From Nitzschia sp. DOCU1 (taxonomy: Eukaryota; Bacillariophyta; Bacillariophyceae; Bacillariales; Bacillariaceae): a stretch of DNA of 64,000 nucleotides. The position numbers and the translations under genes were made by a program. The notes beneath the pieces are model-generated. The model was given only the letters and a program-made list of their open reading frames with translations. It was not told where the DNA came from and did not search any database. Positions 10,645-20,686 of this stretch are shown here, piece by piece (position 1 is the first letter of the stretch; each line of letters opens with the position of its first letter). The stretch lies in contig OX595988.1 in the NCBI GenBank assembly GCA_951394045.1, positions 3,425,352 through 3,489,351 of the forward strand, given 5' to 3'.

Positions 10645-11590
10645 ATGCCTTGCCAACAAGAAGATCCTTTTCCTCGCGGAAGTGCCCATCGCCGTTGGTT
10701 GTTTGAACAAGAACCGCCGCAACTTGAACATCCTCACCACGATCAGGAACAAAGGACCAGCAGAACTCCGATCCACCGGCTACCGCAACTTTGGGTCTTC
10801 TCGGCAAGGAACAACCTAGACCAAGAGCTATTCTCGTTGCAAAGGACCTCTGGTACAAGGGGTATGAGTAGCCCGGCAACGGCGGGCCCCGAACACCAGT
10901 TTCATCACAGATTTCCTCTTCTGGTTGGGGCGTCAACAGCAGGAACAACGGCGATACCAGCGCTGTTGGCCTCCGCCTCATGCTGTGCTTCAAGCGGTGT
11001 TATCTCAAGAGCACACTTGTTGGCAGTAATCGATCGGGCACTGGAACTCGTATCAGACGACGAGCGTTTCTGGACCGAAGAAGAAGATGGTTATGATTCC
11101 TCGTCAAGCTGCCGGAGCTTTTGAATCTCGATCTTGTCACGCGTCGCATGACACTCGAGAGTGATTACCCCGCCACTGCCCTCAGAACCAGACTGTACAA
11201 CACAATCCTACCAATGTCTGCAGTGTACCACCCCCAAATAGTGAATAGATTCATCCTCAATAGATAAACAACCACAACCTTCAAACAGGACTCAACTCAT
11301 CCGTAGCAGCAAAACGGCGATTGGGGAGCATTAGGGAGAATCGTGTTGGCGTCTTAGACGGCGATGCAAGACATTGGAGTATATTTCTCAAGAGAAGATG
11401 AGAACTGAAGCCATGTCGTTGCATCACCGTTGAGACCACCACCCAGCAGCGTCATCATGCGCGGGGTGGGTTGAAGGTAGAAGCACGTAGTCAAGAGTTT
11501 CTTCCGGACGCGAGACGAATCAATGGAGAGGAGGAAGGCCAGACACGTCGAGATTCATGAGAACGGACCTGTCTCAAAAAGAACTGTAAG
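10500..11590 (+). repeat. unit C of the three-copy segmental repeat (diverged)
   Basis: Shares GCATTCAGGAATC upstream of the gene, the gene itself (10645-11124), ACTCGAGAGTGA and TAGATTCATCCTCAAT downstream, and a GCGAGACGA landmark with units A and B. It is more diverged than A and B are from each other. Confidence 0.6.
10645..11124 (+). CDS. small lineage-specific protein, family copy C
   Basis: This 159-residue frame starts MPCQQEDPFPRGSAHRRW. It is the most diverged of three paralogs but keeps the same blocks in order: FEQEPPQLE, HRLPQLWVFS followed by RNNLDQEL, HQFHHRFPLLVG, and the acidic C-terminal helix SRAHLLAVIDRALELVSDDE. A short Asp/Ser tail (DGYDSSSS) follows. No domain is recognised. 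The conserved start codon, reading frame and 5' leader (GCATTCAGGAATC about 60 bp upstream) support a functional gene. Function is unknown. Confidence 0.5.
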   Translation: MPCQQEDPFPRGSAHRRWLFEQEPPQLEHPHHDQEQRTSRTPIHRLPQLWVFSARNNLDQELFSLQRTSGTRGMSSPATAGPEHQFHHRFPLLVGASTAGTTAIPALLASASCCASSGVISRAHLLAVIDRALELVSDDERFWTEEEDGYDSSSSCRSF

Positions 11591-13456
11591 CATAGCTCTA
11601 GCCGAAACGTCAAATACTTTCTTCTGAGGAGTCTCGCACGAACATAATGATTCCAAATCCAACGGACGGCCTTGGTGCTGAATATAATCTTCTTGGTTTT
11701 TCCTCAGTCAGCCACGCCATTCACGCGCTCCTGTTGCTGAAAGCAGCAGATCGCACCCGATTCCCACACCAGTCGAACCATCCACACTGCTTGGTGATGG
11801 GAGCAAGTACTTGCAAGCCGGCAGCAGATACAAGTCTACCACCGAGAGATTCTGGCGGGGTGGCAGCTGTTGGTGTCCGAAACCAGCTCAAGCTGCCTAT
11901 GTGGAATTGAGGCGTGTAGGTATACATGAGAACGGATATGCCGAAATGTAAGCGTAGCTCTAGCCGAAACGTCAAATACGTTCTTCTGAGGAGTCTCGCA
12001 CACGCTTAACCGACATGATGATTTCAAACCAACAACGGATGCTACTACATGGAATCTACTCAGATGGTGCCTCTTTCGGCCACGCCATTCACACGTTCCT
12101 GCCTGTTGAAAGCAGGCAGATCGTCCCCGGCATCTACAGCAGTAGAACGATCCACACAATGGAGCAAGGACTTGCTGCACGCCAGCAGCAGATACAAGTC
12201 TGCCACCGAGAGATTATGGCGGGGCGGCAGCTGTTGGTGTCGGAAACCAGCTCAAACTGCCTCTGCAACATAAAGGTACAGTACGAGCAACAGTCCTGCA
12301 GCCTTGCCACAGCACACCACCGGGTACGTCGTAGTAGGAGCGGGCCAGCATCACCAGCAAGCAGATAACAGTGTGTGACCGAATCGTCCCAGAAGCAGCA
12401 ACTCGGCGTCGTGCAAGTCGTGGTGACCTGTAGTGACAACCTTTCAAACCCGAGAATTGGGGGCTCGGTCATCTCAGAACAGCAGATGATGTCAGGACGA
12501 AGCAATGGTACAATACAAGGCAGCTCCTTCGGTCACCATAGCGGGGATGGGATGGAGCGGAATGAAATAATAGAGGCTTGGGAGCGCCAGGCACATAGTC
12601 AGGCTTGGCGGGGAATCTTGACTCGCCACGTCGCAGCCGAAAGTTGTCGAGAGGAGAGTAGTACCAACACCGCCCGAATCCTTGAAATATACTTCCTGTC
12701 GTTGACAATGACAGCATCACCCTTGTATGACATTCAACTACGACGATGCATCCATGCAGAACTTTGGCTGGGCGGCGGGTAGATGGTTATCTCTCATTGT
12801 GATGATGCGACGAATTGTAGCTCGGGGGTGGCGTGCCATTGTTACTGCTGCCGACGCCACCGATCATCGTCGTCAATGCAGTTGGAGGTGCACATCCATC
12901 CATCGTTGGTCCCTTTGGAACGTCAACAAAAAGTGACGCGCGAAACGTTGTCCGTCCTTCTTCGTTGGGCCTTTTGCTGCCAGAGGCAAGATTCCGGAAC
13001 CGATTTTCTGACATCATCAATAGCCTTCCACATGACCGTCATAAATGGGAGGCACTAATCAAATAAAGTCATAGGATATGGATTCGTGATCGTGAAGTCG
13101 CTTGTTGTAGCACGAGAGATCTTGGAATGCCCCGGTCTCTCGCTTCGTCTCGCTCGCGTCCGGACGAGCACCAGTGCTTTTTGTGCCCTCTCTTTCGTTG
13201 TGTGTTGCTTCGAAGAGCAACGTTCACATCCAAGCATCAGCGAATTCGTTCCTGCTGCTAACCAAGCTTCATTACTACTTCCACCGCTACCACTATTTGA
13301 CCCCACACTTGTCCCGAAGATAAAGGAGACGCGACAGAGACTAATTCCTTTCTTTATTGAAGCGACGATCTTTACTTCTATCAGAAGATCTTTCCGTTAA
13401 CGAAAACGCTTCGGATTGGCGATTCTCGTTCTTAGATTCTACACTAGACCATCATC
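11125..13456. other. repeat-rich intergenic region
   Basis: Includes the 3' flank of unit C, a 355-bp tandem duplication (11595-12280) and a further 1.2 kb without a recognisable gene. The frame at 12375-12782 has no conserved feature. Short frames at 11647-11910 and 12049-12273 are the same repeat read in different frames. Confidence 0.4.
11595..12280 (+). repeat. two tandem copies of a ~355-bp repeat
   Basis: Copy 1 starts at 11595 and copy 2 at about 11953, both with AGCTCTAGCCGAAACGTCAA, TTCTTCTGAGGAGTCTCGCA, GGCCACGCCATTCAC, AGCAGATACAAGTCT and CACCGAGAGATT in the same order. The frame is not conserved between copies, so this is not a tandem gene. The first 30 bp also resemble a stretch in the unit B flank near 9055. 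Confidence 0.75.
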
Positions 13457-14137
13457 ATGTCTGTCTTGTTGTTCATGCCTGAATCGGGAGGGAATCCCTT
13501 GGATAGCGTCATTCTGACCAGTACTGACGATGATGGAGACTTTCTGCATCCCCTTCTTCAAGAGGGAGAGGCGGATGCCACGATCAGTCGATTAGATTTC
13601 CAAAGGGCAAAGAAGAACGGCGGCAGCAGGCCAGCTGCTGTGGTTCGAAAGTTGTCAAGTGATTCCGCGGCTTCCATGTTGGATTTCAGCATACAATCAG
13701 CACCAATTCACGAACGAAACAATAGTGATGACGAGGACGACATGTCTAGTCTAGGCGCAGATAACTCCCACAAGAGTTCGAGCGACAACTCTTCAGGCAA
13801 CAACAGCACATCGTCCCGCAATAAGAAACGACAAAAGCAAATAATACCGCAACATCGCCGGCCTTTGAATCGCAATCCGTCGTATGGTACGGCAACGTCT
13901 GCCAAATCGGCACCCGCTCGATATCCTACCATTGCCCATGCCAAATTACCCCAATTACGATTGACTCCAGTCGGTGCCATGTTGGGGGCTACCACGGGAG
14001 GGGCCATGGTCGTCAAGGTTGTTAACAAGGCACAAGAACGTCGAAGGCAAAGTCAACAACAAAGTGCTGCCGTGGATACCCATGTCAAGACACCAGGATC
14101 AAAGTTGATGCGAGTGCATGCAGGAGTTTACGTGTAG
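13457..14137 (+). CDS. unknown Ser/Asn-rich protein
   Basis: This 226-residue frame starts from a good ATG context (ATCATCATG). I do not recognise the family. The N-terminal 60 residues are acidic; the middle (residues 80-140) is a Ser/Asn/Asp-rich disordered stretch ending in a basic patch (SRNKKRQKQ) that could be a nuclear signal. A short Gly/Ala/Val-rich hydrophobic segment (VGAMLGATTGGAMVVKVV) lies near residue 180, followed by a Gln/Arg-rich tail. Candidate R-x-x-S phosphosites are present (VRKLSS, LNRNPS). There is no signal peptide. Codon use and length support coding, but function cannot be inferred. Confidence 0.5.
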   Translation: MSVLLFMPESGGNPLDSVILTSTDDDGDFLHPLLQEGEADATISRLDFQRAKKNGGSRPAAVVRKLSSDSAASMLDFSIQSAPIHERNNSDDEDDMSSLGADNSHKSSSDNSSGNNSTSSRNKKRQKQIIPQHRRPLNRNPSYGTATSAKSAPARYPTIAHAKLPQLRLTPVGAMLGATTGGAMVVKVVNKAQERRRQSQQQSAAVDTHVKTPGSKLMRVHAGVYV

Positions 14138-15238
14138 CTACTTTACAGCGACCTGGTTAGACGTAGACGAAAAGAACTGTTGTTATCCTTGACGATGGAC
14201 TAATAGGCGCACACGAGCCTCGACTACCACTTTGTATACTAGAATCGCTATATTTGAGTAATTTCAATGAATCTTGTTCACTTTCAATCTTATCTCTAGC
14301 TAGATAGTTTTGGGGTTTGGGCTGTCCTGCGACGAAATGTCGCGCTAGCTAGCTAGTAACACCTTTTGCCTAAACCACATACTGGAGAGTACAGCATCCG
14401 ACAAGGTCATATAACCAGTACATACAGTCCGTCCTCAGGCAATCATTCGAGAGTCTTTACGCAAGTCGACGTTTGAGTACCACGGCACCAGCACGGCGAT
14501 CAACATGGCAGCACTGATATATAGTTTTAGGAAGTCGTCGGATCTGGAGCTGCCATCAACCATATTGGCAGTAGCTAGTCGTCGAACTCCTTGTCGAACT
14601 CTGTTTCATGAGATCAAGGTCGGTGCTGGTAGGTGGATATTGTGTACTATGTATAGCTGCTTCGACTATCTACAGTAGCTCTACTAGCAGAGCGGCAGCT
14701 GCCTCCGTCGTGCGTGGAATGTTCGACTGGGTCGACCCGAATTCGAATCCTCGAGCAGGCGGGCCAGTGACGTGGCCCTACCGGTAGCTACCGGGTAGCA
14801 GATTTTGAAAAGAGGCTTCGGCCAAGCCTAAACGAAATTTCTCGCGCTCGTGTTTCGCCTTTGTTTTGACTGGATGGATCGTGTCTTCAACATTCGATCC
14901 GATAATTCGAGCCAGCGAGAATACATGTTGTTGTCCATGGTTGTCATTTGGATCCTCGGTGGTGTCTCCTCAAAACCCGAGATCCCTTTGTTGTGCTCTT
15001 CTTTCTGTCATCCAAACAATCTAATAGAGTCTCGGCCTCTCAAGGTGTATAGCTGAACGCAATTCTTCAAAAGACTCGTTGTTTTTTTTTGTTTTTGCGG
15101 CGCTGTGATTGTCGGAGGGAGTTTTGTTGCCTTGAAAGCATTCGGTTTGATTTCTTCTGCATTGGAGGGAGCGATTGGTGGATTGATTGCATCCACGATT
15201 GGAGATTTTCGCGAGTATCGCATTCACAAACAAACAAC
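14138..15238. other. intergenic, nothing recognised
   Basis: No conserved frame or clear repeat is seen in these 1.1 kb. It contains the promoter and probable 5' leader of the Rab GAP gene. Confidence 0.4.
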
Positions 15239-17941
15239 ATGTTGGTCGGCACTATGAGTGAAGGTCCTGTCGCGTTATCATCTTCCAAGAAGCCGAGGAA
15301 ACAACCCCAGTTTCGAAACTTGCAAGGCAAGGCCGAAGAAATCAATCTGGTCTTGTTGCAACCCACCGTGGATCTTTGGAAGTTGCGCGAGTTAGCCTTG
15401 AGTGATGGAGGACTCGTCAATGGTACGTTTATAGAGTGGGGGCAAGGCGATTCGTCTGACGTTGACTTACCTGGTCTACCCCCGTTCTTTGCATTCCTTG
15501 CATTGTTACCTTAACAACGACCTGTAGATACTCTCAGGAAACGAGCGTGGCCCAAACTAGTCGGTTTGCAGAAGTACGAACGAGCCAAGCGACATGAAAC
15601 CTTGTCATCTTCGTCAGCAGGACGACTCCCTTCTTCGTCCTCCGTAAATCCAATGGTAGTACCCTCTCAAGAATTCGAAATTGACACGGCACTCATGCCT
15701 TTGGGCAATACCCGTGCATCGTCGAATTCATCCTATGCCGATTTGTTGGTCCAATGCATGGATGTGGAACAAATTGAACGAGATGTCGCACGTTGTACCT
15801 GGCATTTATTGACGGGGTCCCAACGATCTCGTCGGAATCAAATACGTCACAAATCCAAATCCAAGAAAATATGGAATTTGTTGAGAAAGAAACAGCGACG
15901 ATTGGCCAATCTCATCAATTTGACCTTGGTGGAATCGTATGCTTGTACTAAGAATGATGAAGGTGATGATAATCGATTACGATATTATCAAGGATATCAT
16001 GATGTAGCCTGCATCTTTCTACATGCCTTGGGGGGAGGTTTGACCTCGACGACAACGACAAATTTGCTATCCTTACCTCATGGAGATGCCATGGGCTTGG
16101 AATTGGCCGCACGCGTTCTATGTCAAGTGTCCTTTTCGCATTTTCGAGATGCCATGAGAAATAACTTTGTCAGTTTACAAGCAGCCTTGAAAATTTGCTT
16201 GTATCCTTTACTGGCCTTGCTCGATCCAAAGGTTCATGACCATTTGATGGATTGTGATATGGAACCTTTCTTTTGTTTAAGTTGGGTCTTGACTTGGTTT
16301 TCACATGATGTACGAGATACAACTGTCTGCAAGCGACTCTTTGATGCCTTTTTGGCAAGTCATCCGTTGTTGGTTGTCTACATGTCCTTGGCTATGATGT
16401 TGCATCCCCACAACCGACAGTTGATTTTGCATACGGATTGCGATTTTGCAGCCTTGCATCAATGTCTTGTGAGCTTACCACGAAATTCTTGCAAAGTGGG
16501 CTGGAAACGTGTAGGGGGTGAAGAGGGAGGCTACATGAGCGATGATGATAATGGCGACGAAGAAGAGGACGACGACGACGACGATTGTACCAATTATGAT
16601 GATGCCACCGTTTCTACAGACATGGAAACATCGTCGTCGGTGATGCAAACCCCATTGTCAGCAGCACCCAGTGCGACATCTAGTGCCAATTCCAACATGG
16701 CTTCTCCTACGTCTACTACTATTTTGGGCCCCACCACCATTGAAGAAGGCATCATGGAACAACGAGTGCCCTTTCAAGACTTGATTGATACCGCGCTAGT
16801 ATACATGGAGCGATATCCACCTCGATGTCTGGAGGGATATGCGCGTCGTTATTATCAACATCAAGAAAAGCAGCAGCAACGACAACAAGGCATGTGTAGT
16901 AGCGGCGTTTCGTCGGCTTCGTCTCCACAATCCAACGTGAATATCATTTCCGCCACTGGCATTTCACTCTTGCAAGATCCTCCTACATGGTCTTTGTTAT
17001 CGGCCGTTCCGGCGGATTGGGTCTTGAAGCAACGATTGCGTCAAGAAATGGGTCTCAAGGCTACGTCACGCAAGGATCGTCGTAAAAAGGCGCAAGCACC
17101 GACATTGTCTGCCGCCGAAGAAGAAGCCTTGGAAGAATTGTTATCATCGTCAACACCGGACTTTGACTACATTAAACTCCACAGTAGGGATCGTGCCGTG
17201 ATTGCGGCGGGTTATGGACTGGGTCCAGAGGCAGTATGGGATCGAAAACGTCGTCGACAACGACTCCTAGCATCCGTGGCAGTGGGATTCTTTGCCATGA
17301 CACTGGGAATGGCGCTTCAATACTACTACACCACTACGACTTTGAGCAACAGCAACAACAAGTCTGTGTTGCCCGGCAGTAGTAGCAGCAAGGCCTTGTT
17401 GCTGAAGCAGCAGCAACTGAATGTTACCAAAATGCTGGCCACTTCAATGAACGCAACAAGAACGATTGCCGCGTCGCCGTCATCATTGTCTGCTGTCGTA
17501 GACTATTGCAAAGTTCCTCTCGCCTCTGTGCTATTGGGCGATAGAGTGCTGGGGGAGATGAACGAAGACGAAAACGAATGCCCAAAGGCCGAAATCATCG
17601 CACCGCCCTCCACGACTTCTCTCCCTCGCCCCAAGCCCATGGTTCAGAATCTAAAATCTGCCGTAGCCGTCAAGACGGAGGGCAACATTGTCAACATCAA
17701 TATGAAATCGCCCTTTGAATCTGCAGCACAAGCTTCTACTAACATTACTCCGAATGGTGATGCTAATCATTGGGTTCTGATGCTGGGAAGTACCATGGAG
17801 CACTTTAGCCTGAAACTTGTTCGATTTCTCTTGCGACCGCTACGATTTCTCTTGAACAAGTTGCACGTTTCCTCCACCAAACAGGGGCACGCCATGCTTC
17901 TCTTGGGGAAATTTCGTGCATGGCTGGAACATGAGAAGTAG
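15239..17941 (+). CDS. TBC-domain Rab GTPase-activating protein, TBC1D20/Gyp8-like
   Basis: Exons 15239-15422 and 15528-17941 (105-bp GT-AG intron with an in-frame stop if retained) join to 2598 nt, 865 residues. The splice restores GGLVND-TLRKRAWPKLVGL, the start of a TBC domain. Both catalytic fingers are present: arginine finger IERDVAR (I-x-x-D-x-x-R) and glutamine finger YYQGYHD (Y-x-Q). The order of helices (ARVLCQVSF, the long WVLTWFSHDV region, HPLLVVYMSLAMM) fits TBC1D20/Gyp8, an ER/Golgi GAP for Rab1/Ypt1. An acidic Asp/Glu run follows the TBC domain. A membrane span (LLASVAVGFFAMTLGMALQ) near residues 643-665 and a C-terminal amphipathic stretch resemble the anchored tail of that subfamily. 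The protein is about twice the usual length because of low-complexity insertions. Confidence 0.85.
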
Positions 17942-19167
17942 TGCATTTGTTTGGGTGAGGCACGCTTTGGTGTCGTTGTTGGACGGAACGACAAGGTTGG
18001 CCCAAAGATGAATCGTCTGCGGCAAAGTAGTAACTACTGGTAAATCGAGGCTCTCCTCCGTCATCACTGCTAGAGATTGTTAGCTGAGGACGCTGCGGCC
18101 TTTCGTCTTTCCGTAGCTCCAAAAGCTACAGTACTGACTTCATTTGATCTGCAAACGCATACTAGTTACGATAATACGTAGTTACCTGTGGCTACAACTA
18201 GGCTTGGACAAGCGGTGGTTCGTCCTGGATGATGAACTAGACCATTCATTTCCTTGTTGCTGGCATCAGGAATTGCAGTCAAATAACTCATAATGCAAAA
18301 GAGCTCTGGGGCTGCTAACTTTTAGTAGTACAACACTATTAGGAGAGGCAGTACTACGATAAAAGGCAGTCACTTCTCGACGGCGGCCATAGTCGTTGTC
18401 GACGGCGTCATATCTGTCGAAGGGGGGACAAAGGCGGTTTTATGATACGGCGACCAGCTCATAACCAATAGATAGGACGGACGGACGCACGACTACGCGA
18501 TGCGGGACCTTCGTCAACACCCCGTAAAGCATTGACCGTCCGTCCGTTGGACAGCCGGCAAAATGCCAATTTTGTAAATACATACAAGCATTGCACGTGC
18601 TTTCATGGCCGGCCGCCGCGGAAACACATGAGCTTTTATAACGCGAGCGCGCGGGCATCGGCACACACACATGAAGGATCCTTCGCGATCCATACAGTAC
18701 TTAGCGCCTCCAGCAAGAAACCCTGCAGTTGCTGGATGACCCATGCAAGCAAAAACGATCGATCGATGACAATGGCGATGGGTAATGCAGCAATCAACAT
18801 GTCTAAGTGGCCTTTATACGCAACAATCGAAGCAGACGTGGACTTGGAGGCAATTTGGCGAACTGGGTGATGATGAATGTGGATTACTTTCAGCGACCGT
18901 GGAAGCCTCATCGTGGGAAACATCACGAAACTGCTCGCAAACCATCAACGAAACCGCTCGGATCTCGGCATTCCTTCCAACGAATCCGTCACTTTTTCCC
19001 TCAATCGAGGTCACTTTTTTGCGAAATGAGCACTCTGTGTTGCTCCTTTCTTCATTGTCGCCGTGAACTTCACGACGATGATGTCGATGACAGTTCTTCA
19101 GCAGCGCCGCCACCGGCTGCTGTTTGTCTCGCAGAAAGTCGGCATTGCATGAGTGGTGGAGATGACG

Positions 19168-19403
19168 TTCTGGGGTCCTCATGGGTAGGACCCTAAAAGC
19201 TTCCGATGGAAGCACGCCGGGATCGATCCTCGCTCGTGTTCTGTCTTTTGTTTCTCTCTTTCTTTTCAACAGATCCGTGCATTGCTCTGGTGGCAGCAGT
19301 CCAGGTCGTGTCAATTGTTCCTGGGGTCCCCATGGGTGGGACCCTAAAAGCTATCGTATCTTCCTCCCACGATTTCGTGGCATGGGGCGGTAGCACGCCG
19401 GGA
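19168..19403 (+). repeat. two copies of a hairpin-bearing repeat
   Basis: TGGGGTCCTCATGGGTAGGA (19171) and TGGGGTCCCCATGGGTGGGA (19322), both followed by CCCTAAAAGCT and later by AGCACGCCGGGA. The GGGTCC...GGACCC arms can pair. Confidence 0.55.
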
Positions 19404-20391
19404 AAGATCGGTTGATTGTCGACCGAGCTTTGATTCGAGGTGAAATCTTTGCTGTCGTGCTCGTGTTCTTTCGTTCTCACAAGTTTTTTCTATTTCTATT
19501 TTAGCTGTTGCGAGTATTACCGACCATGGCTCCAAAAGTGTTCTCCTTTATTCCCTTGTGTGCAGGTACATCCCCGCCTGGCTATTAAAAATCTATGTAA
19601 TTTGTGAGGTGACAGCCGAAAGAAGAGGAGTGGGAAGGGGGGCAACCGGCATGGCTTGGGGCACTGGGGGCAAATAAGCCAGTGATACACCATTGACCCC
19701 GGAACCCCCCATCCCACGTTGGATGCAGCGAGTTGGCCGATGAGTGGGTGCTGTGGCATGTTCTAGTCCCGAACATGGTAACGCAGCATCCATGACCCCA
19801 ATGATCGGTCTCCATCATAAAAATTGGCCTCCAAGGGAATGGACGTGGATTACTTAGGAGTCGTCGGATGAGCTTTTGCTTGCGACGTCTAGAATGGAAA
19901 GTGGAGAAGATTGGCGAGAACGAAGACGTTGGCGCGACGGTAAAGGCTTCACCTTGCCATCAAAGCTACTTTGTTGGCCGGATCTATTGTTGGAAAGTTG
20001 AGTCCTCTCTTTGTTTTGCAGGTTGGTTGTGGTGTGGGTGTGGGTCTAGTTGTGTATTTATTCGGTGTCTATATGGTAAGTGCGCATTGTCTGGTGCCGT
20101 TTGATCGTATTTCATATTTCTCTCCCGCAGTACTACTTATACCCTGTTCTTTCTTCCTTTTGCAGGCGTCTGGTTTTGTTCTACAATACCAACATTTTCC
20201 AGAGCAACGATCCTGATTACCGCTCTCCCGATTCCAATTCTCCCTCACAAAAGCCTGATCAACGCAACCGGTTTGTGGTTCCGGTTTTAAAACGTCCTCC
20301 ACTCGCGTACGTGTCTCGTCGCGGAGAGTTTAAGTGTAACCTGTGCTGGTGCGTGGAGAATTGGAATCGGTCGAGTGAAGCGGATTGTTGT

Positions 20392-20609
20392 CTCTACTAG
20401 GCGGATCTCCCTCCCGTATGTCGGTAGAGGGAGCTCTCCTCCGGGCAGAACAGCTGTGGCCTACCCCTCCGAAATCGAACTGCTTTGACGTAGCGGTGGG
20501 GCTCAGTAGTTTTCTGTGTGAGAACACAAAAACGAAGCTAAAAGTTCGATGAATAGATATATGATAAATCTACTAGGTGGATCTCCCTCCAGTATGCGGG
20601 TAGAGGGAG
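20392..20609 (+). repeat. two copies of a ~40-bp hairpin repeat downstream of the kinase gene
   Basis: 20392-20432 and 20570-20609 share TCTACTAGG[C/T]GGATCTCCCTCC, then GTAT, then GGTAGAGGGAG. CTCCCTC and GAGGGAG form a 7-bp stem. They lie just beyond the 3' end of the minus-strand kinase gene. Confidence 0.55.
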
Positions 20610-20686
20610 TTATGCTGAATTTAGAATACACGAAACGCTGCTGACGTAAGATCAAAAATAGCTAAAATTGATTGACAATGAATGAA

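Larger units (their letters stand above)
17942..20686. other. intergenic region with short hairpin-containing repeats
   Basis: No gene could be supported. Two repeat pairs are visible (19168-19403 and 20392-20609, listed separately). Exon-like segments with good GT-AG signals occur around 19868-20400 but do not join into a frame I can defend. Confidence 0.4.

Noticed and set aside
12375..12782. 135-codon plus-strand frame after the 355-bp repeats
   Set aside because: No similarity to the three orphan genes, no domain, and irregular composition.
14690..14770. tRNA-like TTCGAATCC segment
   Set aside because: The stems flanking the presumed T loop do not pair and no acceptor stem is found.
19868..20400. 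Possible small spliced gene with a Gly-rich membrane segment (VGCGVGVGLVVYLFG)
   Set aside because: Good donor and acceptor signals exist, but the exons do not join into one convincing frame and no family is recognised.
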